Of a stretch of 64,000 nucleotides of DNA, positions 52,151 through 61,200 are shown piece after piece. The stretch comes from Gammaproteobacteria bacterium (GTDB taxonomy: Bacteria; Pseudomonadota; Gammaproteobacteria; Steroidobacterales; JABDKV01), in assembly GCA_029862165.1 (NCBI GenBank), contig JAOTXU010000005.1, positions 116,486-180,485 on the forward strand. Direction: 5' to 3'. The translations under genes and the position numbers were made by a program. The notes beneath the pieces are model-generated. The model was not told the DNA's origin, searched no databases, and saw only the letters and a program-made list of their open reading frames with translations. Within the stretch, counting starts at the first letter, position 1, and every line of letters begins with the position of its first letter.

Positions 52151-52551
52151 AACGGTTTTTCCAGGTTTTCCGTTGGTGCTTTGTTGCTATCTACCCGGTA
52201 GCTGTCTAGTTCCGGATCCAGGGCGCGCGCCAGCGGGTCGCGTTTCAGCAGCCGCATAATAAGGGCTGTCGGTACGATTGCCAGAAAAAACACCAGCCCC
52301 AGCAGCAACGGCGTGGTGATGCGGCTCATGAAATAACCGAAGTGCATCCAGCCGCGGTAGATTGGTCGCAGCGCAGCTGGCCGGACCAGCGCAACTGCCA
52401 GGAAGGCGCCGGCCAGCAGCCAGGGCCACAGCGGGAGGACCGCAGAAAACAGCCACGGTAACAGCAAGCCAAACAATATGGCGATGACGCCGCCCATCAT
52501 CAGGCCAAATCTGCGTAGACCAGGATTGTCGAGTTCCGGAATCGTATGCAT
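52147..52551 (-). CDS. SxtJ-family small membrane protein
   Basis: The 134-residue protein has about three to four membrane helices and the family pattern LRRFGLMMG, then WMHFGYFMSRITTPLLLGLVFF, followed by LKRDPLAR. SxtJ proteins are commonly encoded next to NodU/CmcH-type carbamoyltransferases, as here (two bases apart, same strand). The small DUF5989 protein that often completes this trio was not found. The function is not established. Confidence 0.82.
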   Translation of the reverse strand: MHTIPELDNPGLRRFGLMMGGVIAILFGLLLPWLFSAVLPLWPWLLAGAFLAVALVRPAALRPIYRGWMHFGYFMSRITTPLLLGLVFFLAIVPTALIMRLLKRDPLARALDPELDSYRVDSNKAPTENLEKPF

Positions 52552-52553
52552 CG

Positions 52554-54404
52554 TCAGTCCAGTTCGAACTCGTCCTGCCAGCTATCGTCTTTTTCCCAGT
52601 CGGGCTGGTCAGACTTGTCCAGAAGAAAATTCTCGATCACGAGATAGTCCATTTCCGTGCGCATGAAACAGCGATAGGCATCCTCGGGTGTACAGACGAT
52701 AGGCTCGCCGCGTACATTAAAAGAGGTGTTCACCAGTACTCCACAGCCGGTGCGAGCCTCGAATGCTCGCAACAACCGGTGATAGGCGGGATTGGTATCG
52801 GCATGCACGGTCTGGATCCGTGCCGAATAGTCAACATGGGTGATTGCCGGCAACTCCGAGCGCTTAATATTGAGTTTATCGATGCCGAAGAGTTTCTCTT
52901 GTCTCTCGTTCATCGGGATCCGCAGGCTTTCTTTTACCGGCGCTACGATCAGCATGTAGGGGCTCGGTTCAGTCTGTTCGAAGTAGTCGGAAACGCGTTC
53001 GGCTAGCACCGAAGGCGCGAACGGCCGGAATGACTCACGGTACTTGATCTTCAGGTTCATCGCCGATTGCATCTTGGCGCTGCGCGGGTCACCGATTATG
53101 GAACGACCACCCAGCGCGCGCGGGCCGAATTCCATGCGGCCGCGGAACCAGCCAATCACTTTTTCTTCCGTGAGATAAGCAGCGATTTGTTCAATCAGCG
53201 TCTCGTCATCCAGTTGCTGGTAACGGGCGCCGAAATGCCCTAGTTGGTCGCTAATTTGAGAGGCGTCGAAACTTGGGCCGAGATAGGCGCCGGCCATCCG
53301 GTCTTTGCCGTTCACCTGCCGCTCGCCGGAATGGTAGTCGTGCCAGGCAATAGCCGCGGCGCCGAGTGCGCCTCCGGCATCGCCAGCCGCCGGCTGGATC
53401 CAGACTTGTTCGAATGGGCCTTCACGCTGGATGCGGCCATTGGCAACACAGTTTAGTGCCACGCCACCGGCCAGGCACAAGTTTTGCTCGCCGGTTTCGC
53501 GGGCCACAGTATTGGCCAGTCGCAGCACGACTTCTTCAGTGACCTTCTGTATTGACGCGGCGATGTCCATTTCTTTCTGTGACAGCGCCGTTTCGGGTTT
53601 CCGTGGCGGCCCACTAAACAATTGATCAAACTTCTTGTTGGTCATGGTCAGACCGGTGCAATAATTGAAGTACTGCATATCGAGTCGAAACGTGCCGTCG
53701 TCCTTGAGGTCCAGCAACTCGTCCAGGATCAGGTCGACATACTTTGGCTCGCCGTAAGGTGCCAGGCCCATCAGCTTGTACTCGCCGGAATTGACACGAA
53801 AACCGGTGTAATAGGTGAACGCGGAATAGAGCAAGCCGAGTGAATGGGGGAAGTCGATTTCCCACATTGGTGTCAGTCGATTACCGACACCGCGCCAGAC
53901 CGAAGTTGTGGCCCATTCGCCAACGCCGTCGAGGCACAGGATTGCAGCCCGTTCAAATGGGCTGAAAAAGAACGCTGACGCTGCGTGCGACTGATGGTGT
54001 TCGGCAAACAGCAACTTTGGTAGTTCACTGGTACTGCAGTTAGCCAATTCAGCCAGTTCGTTCTTTAACGTAGTGCGCAAATAGAGTTTCTCCTTCAGCC
54101 ACACTGGCATGGCCGCAAGAAAGGAGCGAATACCCTTCGGTGCGTAGCTCAGGTAGGTTTCCAGCAGCCGTTCGAACTTGACCAGCGGTTTGTCGTAGAA
54201 AATGACATTGTCGAGATCGGTCAGGCCCAAGCATGCTTCCTCGAGACAATGACGTACCGCGGAAGCTGGAAATTTCGCGTCGTGCTTTTTGCGCGAAAAG
54301 CGTTCTTCCTGTGCCGCAGCCACGATCTCCCCATCAGCCAGCAATGCCGCGGCGCTGTCGTGGTAATATGCCGAAATCCCGAGTATGTAAGTCGGCCGGG
54401 CCAT
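52554..54404 (-). CDS. NodU/CmcH-family carbamoyltransferase
   Basis: The 616-residue protein starts at ATG 54404 (ILGISAYYHDSAAALL begins at residue 6). FAEHHQSHAASAFFFSPF and LCLDGVGEW are the N-terminal ASKHA-like carbamoyladenylate domain, and GGVALNCVANG and GPRALGGRSI belong to the transfer domain. It moves a carbamoyl group from carbamoyl phosphate to an unknown hydroxyl acceptor. With SxtJ downstream it may modify an exported glycan or natural product; no glycan cluster is in the window. Confidence 0.9.
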   Translation of the reverse strand: MARPTYILGISAYYHDSAAALLADGEIVAAAQEERFSRKKHDAKFPASAVRHCLEEACLGLTDLDNVIFYDKPLVKFERLLETYLSYAPKGIRSFLAAMPVWLKEKLYLRTTLKNELAELANCSTSELPKLLFAEHHQSHAASAFFFSPFERAAILCLDGVGEWATTSVWRGVGNRLTPMWEIDFPHSLGLLYSAFTYYTGFRVNSGEYKLMGLAPYGEPKYVDLILDELLDLKDDGTFRLDMQYFNYCTGLTMTNKKFDQLFSGPPRKPETALSQKEMDIAASIQKVTEEVVLRLANTVARETGEQNLCLAGGVALNCVANGRIQREGPFEQVWIQPAAGDAGGALGAAAIAWHDYHSGERQVNGKDRMAGAYLGPSFDASQISDQLGHFGARYQQLDDETLIEQIAAYLTEEKVIGWFRGRMEFGPRALGGRSIIGDPRSAKMQSAMNLKIKYRESFRPFAPSVLAERVSDYFEQTEPSPYMLIVAPVKESLRIPMNERQEKLFGIDKLNIKRSELPAITHVDYSARIQTVHADTNPAYHRLLRAFEARTGCGVLVNTSFNVRGEPIVCTPEDAYRCFMRTEMDYLVIENFLLDKSDQPDWEKDDSWQDEFELD

Positions 54405-54507
54405 AGCACCGGTTATAAGGCATTCAGTACGCCAGTGCCAATTCACCGTATTTCTCGGCTGGTACCGCAGCCTCTTAACCGTAACCGACTTCACTACCAC
54501 GGACCCC

Positions 54508-54537
54508 TTGTCAACTTCTGCCTTGCATTTCTTTAAT
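54508..54537 (+). promoter_or_regulatory. Probable sigma-70 promoter of the amylase gene
   Basis: TTGTCA (54508-54513) and TTTAAT (54532-54537) are separated by 18 bases, each one mismatch from consensus. The amylase ATG is 53 bases downstream, behind GGAGGAAG. It lies in the 186-base gap to the divergent carbamoyltransferase. Confidence 0.5.
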
Positions 54538-54590
54538 TAATAATGCCGACTGACAAATAAACGGAAGACGGGCTGGCTCCTGGAGGAAGA

Positions 54591-57500
54591 ATGAACCCGG
54601 ATCGCGGTTATGTGCCCCTTTGCCTGCTGATGCTGCTGGGTGCATGCGGTGGTGGCGGCAGTGAACCGTCGACCCAGCCACCACCCACGACGCCCCCACC
54701 CAGCAGTGGCCAGCCGGTGTCCAGCCAGGCTTTCCTCAGTGGTTACAACATCACCCCACCCGTCGACAGTTTTGGCACGGGCGTAGCCGCATTGACTGTA
54801 GACGATGGCAATGGTTCGTTGACCGGGACCGTCAGGCTGGCGGGGATCTCCGCGACTGCGGTCACCGTCAATTTTAGTGATTCGGCAATTGCAACTCTGC
54901 TGCGAGATGGTACCGATCCCAACCAGTGGCGCGTCGCGGATGGCACCACACTAACAGGACCACAGTTGCAGGCGTACCTCGCCGGTGAACTGGATATTCT
55001 CGCGTCGAGTGTCGCGTTTCCTGCCGGTGAGTTAGGTGCTCGACTGGCAGCCGATGGAATGGTGCTGTTGCCGGACAATGGGTCCATCGGGGAGCGGACC
55101 CAGCAGGACGAGGTCATCTATTTTGTGATGACCGATCGTTTCTTCAATGGTTCTACGACAAACGACAACGGTGATCCAAGCGGCTCGATCAGCTACGGTG
55201 GTTTCGAACCGTTTAGTACCGCCGGCTGGCATGGCGGTGATTTCATTGGCCTCACGAACAAACTCGACTATATCCATGGCCTGGGTATCACCGCGATCTG
55301 GGTTACGCCACCTGTAGCCAATTCGGGGCCGAATGCCTATCACGGCTACTGGGCGGTCGACTACGAAAACATAGATCCGCATCTGGGAACCAATGCCGAG
55401 TACCAGGCTTTCATTGATGCCGCCCATGCGCGCGGTATCAAGGTGTACCAGGATGCGGTAATCAATCACACCGCCGATGTCATTACCTATGCAGAAGGGC
55501 AATTCGATTACCGGCCTTTAATTGAGCCGCCCTATACACCGGTTATTCCGCCGCAGTGGGCCAACGCCAAGAACCCGACGTGGCTGAACGACCCGCAGTA
55601 CTACCACAACCGTGGTAACACCACGTTCAGCGGCGAAAGTTCGATTTATGGTGATTTCTTCGGTCTCGACGACATTGCGACTGAAATTCCGTTCGTGCGC
55701 GAGCAGTTTATCGATATCTATAACGGCTGGGTGGCCATGGGCGTCGATGGATTTCGTATGGACACCGCGAAACACGTACGCATGAACTTTTGGAACGATT
55801 TCGCACCAGCGCTGCAGGACTTTGCGCACAACATTGGCAACGATCATCTGGCGATTTTCGGCGAGGCCTTTGATGGAAACGCCGTATTCATCAGCGAATT
55901 CTTTACTCGTGGCGAAATGCCTTCGATGCTTAACTTCCCGCTGCATTTCGCGTTACCCGACGCATTTGCCAGGACCAGCCGGCTCGATGAGATCTTCGAT
56001 CTCGACGACCGCTTTACTGATGCTGATTCCGACGCCCGCGATCTGGTCAACTTTTTCGGCAATCACGATATTGGGCGGGCCGGCGGCATTATCCGAAGCA
56101 CGTTGGCGGGGCTTGATGATGCCGGCCAGGTCGAGGCAATCAAACTGGCATACGCGATGAACTTTTTCCTGCGCGGTGTGCCGACGATTTACTACGGTGA
56201 CGAGCAGGGCTTTCCCGGTGACGGCGGCGACCAGGGTGCACGCGAGGACATGATGGCCAGCGAGGTGGCCAGCTACAACAACAACGACCTGATAGGCACG
56301 GACGCCACGACGGCCACCGACAACTTTGATCAATCGCACCCGCTGTACCGGACGTTTGCCCGTTATGCCGAGGTATACAAGCAGAATCGCACGCTACGGC
56401 GCGGTTTGCAGATTCAGCGTTTTAGTCGCCCGCAGCCCGGTCTTTATGCTGTATCGCGCGTGGAGCCAGAAGACGGGCGTGAATACCTGGTAGTTTTTAA
56501 TACCGCTTCGTCCAGCGACAGCGCCTCGATCGTTACCGATACGCCGAATGCAATGTGGTATTCGGTGTGGCCGCCGGCGGAGCCGGCGTTAAGTAGCAAC
56601 GGGCAAGGTACCGTCACTGTTGCCGTACCGGGCCGCGAATTCGCGATCTACCGAAGCGATACACCAATTCCCGCGGCGTCGCCTGTGGTGAGCCTCAGTA
56701 TTTCCAACCTTGGTGACGGCCAGCCAGTAGAGGATATTGTGGAAATACTCGTGGACACCGGCAGCGACGAATTCCGCCGCGTCTGGTTCGAGACCAGTAT
56801 CGATAGCGGTCCCTTCGAGCTGGCAGGTGCCGATTTCACCGCTCCATTTCGACTCTATTGGGACAGTGGCAAGGTTGCCGGTCCGGCCGTAGTGACGCTG
56901 CGAGCCAATGTTGCTAACCCGGGTGGTGACGTCGTGAGTACCCAGGTGGATGTCAACGTCGACAATCGCGAGATAACGACGCTCAACGTGCAGTATGAAA
57001 ACGGCAACTCTCGTGGTGAACTGGTGCTGATTGATGAAGATGGCGAAGTGGTCGGGCCGACACCGGTCAACGGCAGCGACGCGCTTCAGTTTGCACTCAG
57101 TTCACTCGATGGTGCGCTAACACTGATTTACCAGGATAGTGACGGCGATGTATTCAGTTTCGACAGACCGATATTCATCGAGGTAGCCACGCAACTGCAG
57201 CTGGCTGCCGACAATGGTGGCGACCTCGAGCTGAATCTCTATATCAACAACGACCATACACTGGACAACCAGCCGAATCACCTGGGATCCGGGCTCCCGC
57301 CGACGCTGCCATTCGACCCTTTGGCACCTGCACCATTTGCTGACACGGAGTTATTTGTGCGCGGCAGTTTCAACAACTGGGCAACTGCCAATCCGCTGAC
57401 CTACGCCGGCAATTACACGTACCAAGGACGCATCGAAAATGTCGGCGGTGGGTTGTTTTATAAGATCGCTGATGCTGATTGGTCGTCGACGACAGACTTT

Positions 57501-58019
57501 GGCGGGCCTTACACAGCGTCCGGGCTCAGCATCGGAGTTGGAACACGAAACCTCGACGACACCGTAGCAAATGGAACGTATGACTTTTATTTCTTCAGCG
57601 TTCCGGATCACGGAAACACCTGGAATTTTCACCAGCCGGTAGAACGAGTTGATCCGAATGCAAACAACCCGTTTGGCGTTGCCGTGTTTGTCCGCGGTTC
57701 GTTCAATGACTGGGGCCTGGATAACCCGATGAGCTACGACGAAACGACAGAGACTTTTAGCGCGACAATTGCGCTGGAAGCGGCTGATTATGAGCTGAAG
57801 ATTGCATCCGAGGATTGGGCAACCGCCGATTTCGGTGGTGATGGAATCGACAATAACGTCATTCTCGGGGTGCCCAAGGCACTGCAACGCACGTCGATAA
57901 ACCTCGATTTGAGCCTCACTTTAACGGGTGACTACGATTTCAATGTCGATACCAGTAATCTGGCGACGCCCGTGCTGACGGTCAGCCCGACGTTACGAAA
58001 CTTGCACAAAACCCCTTGA
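54591..58019 (+). CDS. Secreted alpha-amylase (GH13) lipoprotein with CHRD and X25-like modules
   Basis: The 1142-residue protein starts with a lipoprotein signal ending LLGAC and a Pro/Thr linker. A CHRD-like domain follows (about residues 50-160). The GH13 barrel (about 175-620) has nucleophile D391 in GFRMD, acid/base E425 in FGEAFD and D493 in GNHD. After a beta-sandwich region, two C-terminal modules at about residues 920-1130 carry FVRGSFNNW and FVRGSFNDW, like the X25 modules of pullulanases, probably for starch binding. ATG 54591 follows GGAGG. An exported lipoprotein amylase next to a lipoprotein pullulanase implies surface starch degradation. Confidence 0.92.
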   Translation: MNPDRGYVPLCLLMLLGACGGGGSEPSTQPPPTTPPPSSGQPVSSQAFLSGYNITPPVDSFGTGVAALTVDDGNGSLTGTVRLAGISATAVTVNFSDSAIATLLRDGTDPNQWRVADGTTLTGPQLQAYLAGELDILASSVAFPAGELGARLAADGMVLLPDNGSIGERTQQDEVIYFVMTDRFFNGSTTNDNGDPSGSISYGGFEPFSTAGWHGGDFIGLTNKLDYIHGLGITAIWVTPPVANSGPNAYHGYWAVDYENIDPHLGTNAEYQAFIDAAHARGIKVYQDAVINHTADVITYAEGQFDYRPLIEPPYTPVIPPQWANAKNPTWLNDPQYYHNRGNTTFSGESSIYGDFFGLDDIATEIPFVREQFIDIYNGWVAMGVDGFRMDTAKHVRMNFWNDFAPALQDFAHNIGNDHLAIFGEAFDGNAVFISEFFTRGEMPSMLNFPLHFALPDAFARTSRLDEIFDLDDRFTDADSDARDLVNFFGNHDIGRAGGIIRSTLAGLDDAGQVEAIKLAYAMNFFLRGVPTIYYGDEQGFPGDGGDQGAREDMMASEVASYNNNDLIGTDATTATDNFDQSHPLYRTFARYAEVYKQNRTLRRGLQIQRFSRPQPGLYAVSRVEPEDGREYLVVFNTASSSDSASIVTDTPNAMWYSVWPPAEPALSSNGQGTVTVAVPGREFAIYRSDTPIPAASPVVSLSISNLGDGQPVEDIVEILVDTGSDEFRRVWFETSIDSGPFELAGADFTAPFRLYWDSGKVAGPAVVTLRANVANPGGDVVSTQVDVNVDNREITTLNVQYENGNSRGELVLIDEDGEVVGPTPVNGSDALQFALSSLDGALTLIYQDSDGDVFSFDRPIFIEVATQLQLAADNGGDLELNLYINNDHTLDNQPNHLGSGLPPTLPFDPLAPAPFADTELFVRGSFNNWATANPLTYAGNYTYQGRIENVGGGLFYKIADADWSSTTDFGGPYTASGLSIGVGTRNLDDTVANGTYDFYFFSVPDHGNTWNFHQPVERVDPNANNPFGVAVFVRGSFNDWGLDNPMSYDETTETFSATIALEAADYELKIASEDWATADFGGDGIDNNVILGVPKALQRTSINLDLSLTLTGDYDFNVDTSNLATPVLTVSPTLRNLHKTP

Positions 58020-58091
58020 GTCATCGGAATCTATTGCTTTGCTGCATTGCAAATTGCGACCATTTCCTAGGTGATCCGCGGACGGGTCACA

Positions 58092-58195
58092 GACGCATGT
58101 AACCGGCCTCGCCAGGGCCGGATGAGAAACTGAATATGGGGGTTCCATGCGTCCGGCGCAGGCGGTAGGGCAACTGCCTTGCGTGCATTGGAACC
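58092..58195 (+). ncRNA. Candidate two-state leader RNA upstream of the pullulanase gene
   Basis: The middle segment 58141-58153 (GGTTCCATGCGTC) can pair with 58092-58104 upstream (12 pairs, one mismatch) or, through 58141-58150, with 58185-58195 downstream (10 pairs, one bulge). The two stems exclude each other. A 10-bp inner hairpin (57160-like arm at 58157-58166 with 58173-58183, one bulge) lies under the second stem, and a perfect 6-bp CCGGCC/GGCCGG hairpin (58103-58121) competes at its edge with the first. The element ends 33 bases before the ATG. It matches no riboswitch class I know; it could equally be an attenuator or a protein-binding leader. Confidence 0.5.
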
Positions 58196-58227
58196 TGAAT
58201 TAGAGCAAGACATTGTGGGGGTTTTCC

Positions 58228-61200
58228 ATGTCCGCATCAGCTAGTAGCCGCGTACTGACTTTTGTACCCATCATTGCCAGCCTGGTTTTCTTTGCCGGGT
58301 GTAGTCCAGACGCGCTGGATCTCGGTCAAGTAACACCACCGCAGCCTTTGCCGGATCCATCGGTAACGTCGAACTTCAGGTTCGAGGCCGATGAAATGCC
58401 GCCGTTAACCAATGGCAGTTTCACTGTCGGCGACGATCCGCTTACAACGACATTTACCGGCGGCAGTGTCGAAGCGCCGGAGAATACGGATCTGGCGCGT
58501 TCCCCCACGCAAGCCTGGTTGATCGCTGAGGGCGAGAGCGGCACGATTACTTTCAACACTCCGGCGACCCGGTTTGAGTTTTTCTTCCGCGATGAATTTA
58601 AAGCGCCCACACGCGTCGAGGCTAATGGTGGCGTGGTGTGCGATGCGCCACCAGATCTCGGCAACAATCCCGGTGAAGCATTTGGCGCCACTATTTATGT
58701 CCGTGGCGGATTCAATGATTGGGCCGGTGAAATTAGCACTGTCCCAACCGACTTCGTCAATCTCGGCGGCAGCACCTACCAGGCACAGTTCACGATGGCT
58801 GCCGGTACCTACGAGTTCAAACTGGCTGATGAGGGCTGGACTTTCGAGTACACCAACGGTGGCGATGTGCCGGTGGGTGTGGCCACGGAATTGCCTGGTG
58901 CAGGCGATAACGCTTCTATCACGATCCCTTCAGACGGGTGTTATACCTGGACGGTCACGCTGGTCGACGACTCCGCAGTGCCGGCGCCGGTTGTCAGTCT
59001 GCTGGTCGAAGAATTCGTGCCCGACACAGGCGGGCCCGTCGTCTGCGATGCGCCACCGGATGTCGGCAACAATCCCGGTGAAGCGTTTGGTGCCACTATT
59101 TATGTCCGTGGCGGATTCAATGATTGGGCCGGTGAAATTAGCACTGTCCCAACCGACTTCGTCAATCTCGGCGGCGGCACGTACCAAGCACAGTTCACGA
59201 TGGTTGCCGGTACCTACGAGTTCAAACTGGCTGATGAGGGCTGGACTTTCGAGTACACCAACGGTGGCGATGTGCCGGTGGGTGTGGCTACGGAATTGCC
59301 TGGTGCAGGCGATAACGCTTCTATCACGATCCCTTCAGACGGGTGTTATACCTGGACGGTGACGCTGGTCGACGACTCCGCAGTGCCGGCGCCGGTTGTC
59401 AGTCTGCTGGTCGAAGAATTCGTCGGTAGTGGCGGCGGTGCCACGGTTTGTGAGATTCCCGAGCTGGGCAACAATCCGGGTGAGGCGTTTGGCGCCCCCA
59501 TCTATGTGCGTGGTGGCTTCAACGACTGGGCCGGCGAGATCAGCGATCCGTCAACCCAGTTCATCAATCAGGGCAGTGGCGTATACAAGGTGGCCTTCGA
59601 AATGGTTGCCGGCACGTATGAATTCAAACTGGCTGATGAGGGCTGGACTTTCGAGTACACAAACGGCGGCGATGTGCCGGTGGGTGTGACCACGGAATTG
59701 CCTGGTGCAGGCGATAATGCTTCTATCACGATCCCCTCAGACGGATGTTATTCATGGACGGTAACGCTGGTCGATGATTCCGCAGTGCCGGCGCCGGTCG
59801 TCAGTCTGTTGGTCGAAGAGTTTGCGGGAACACCGGTCGGCGGCGATGTCGGCAGCCTTGTCAGAGTGTTTGACGTCACCGGTGCAGAAATCGACAGTCT
59901 TGCGGGGTCGACCTTGTATCGTAAATACGAGGTCGTTCGCGGCACTGACGACACGCCGATCAGGACCATTCAGATTGACAATATGGCAGGTCTTGGTTTC
60001 GTCGCCATCGATGATTTCGAGTGGACCGCGATACCGCAGACTGAGCCGACGATTGTGACGCTTGCTTACAAGCGGCCAGACGGTGATTACTCGGCTACCG
60101 AATTTGTTGTTACCGTCAACGGTAACACGGAGACGGTGAGCTGCATCGAGCAAACTGGATTCTGTGGTGTCCAGGTTTCCGTCCCGCCGGGTGGTGATTT
60201 GACGTACTTCGTAACCAATGGCGGTGTACCGGACGAGGGTGGGGAAATAACAATCGATCCGCTGGCTATTACCGATCCTGACGGGGTCGTTATCAACTTT
60301 GAGGGCAGCGGCGTGCCGCTTACCAGCGGTCTGCCGGAAATTGCGCTGGACGACAATGAAGTCATTCTTTATTACAAGCGTGGTGACGACATCTACGACG
60401 GTTGGGGCCTGCACCTGTTCCCGATCACTACGCCCGACTGGACCGAGTTCCCGACCCCGGGCGAATACACCTACGAAGGCATTGATCCGGTGCTCGGTGC
60501 GTATTTCATCATCGGGCTGCCGGGCAGCGACCGGTTGACCGAACCTTACAGCCGCTGTACCGACACCAGCGTTGAAGGCTGTGACCTGACAGCGTTCCCG
60601 GAATCACTCGGATTCATTATTCACAAGGGCAACTCCAAGGACCCGGGTCCGGACCAGTTCGTGCGTATTGCGCAGGATGGCAACATCATTTTTGTCCGCT
60701 CCGGCGTGAATTCGGTAGGGACGACACCGCCGGTCGAAGGCGGCGTGATGCTGGATGGCGCTGGAGCACACTGGGTCACGCAGGACACGTTGGTGTGGAC
60801 CACGCCGGATTCCGACACGGTAAGACTTCTGTACTCGGCTGACGGTGGGATCCGCGAGGCCGGCGGAAATCTGGTCGGTGCGGACATGATGTTCGACCTC
60901 GGTGACGGCACCAGTCCGGCATTACCCAACTCGACTCATCTTCAGGGTCTGGAACCCTGGAGTTTACCAGTCGAGGCAATCGACATGATCGATGTGTTGA
61001 TTACCGGCCAGCTGATTGCGGTCGGACTCGATGCGGACGGCAACCAGGTTGAGGCAACGGCGGTACAGATTCCGCTGGTGCTCGACGATCTGTTCGCCGA
61101 AGCGGCGAGTAATGCGTCGCTGGGCGTTAACTATGACGGCGGCGTTCCCGAGCTTGCCGTCTGGGCACCGACGTCGACGATGGCATCGGTGAATATCTAC

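Noticed and set aside
58020-58227. c-di-GMP-I (GEMM) riboswitch before the pullulanase gene
   Set aside because: The conserved ACAGGGCAAACC and GACGCAAAGCC landmarks are absent, although a structured leader is present.
58574-59362. 262-codon plus-strand frame with internal repeats
   Set aside because: It is an alternative frame of the pullulanase modules; the repeats come from the 405-base period of the true frame.
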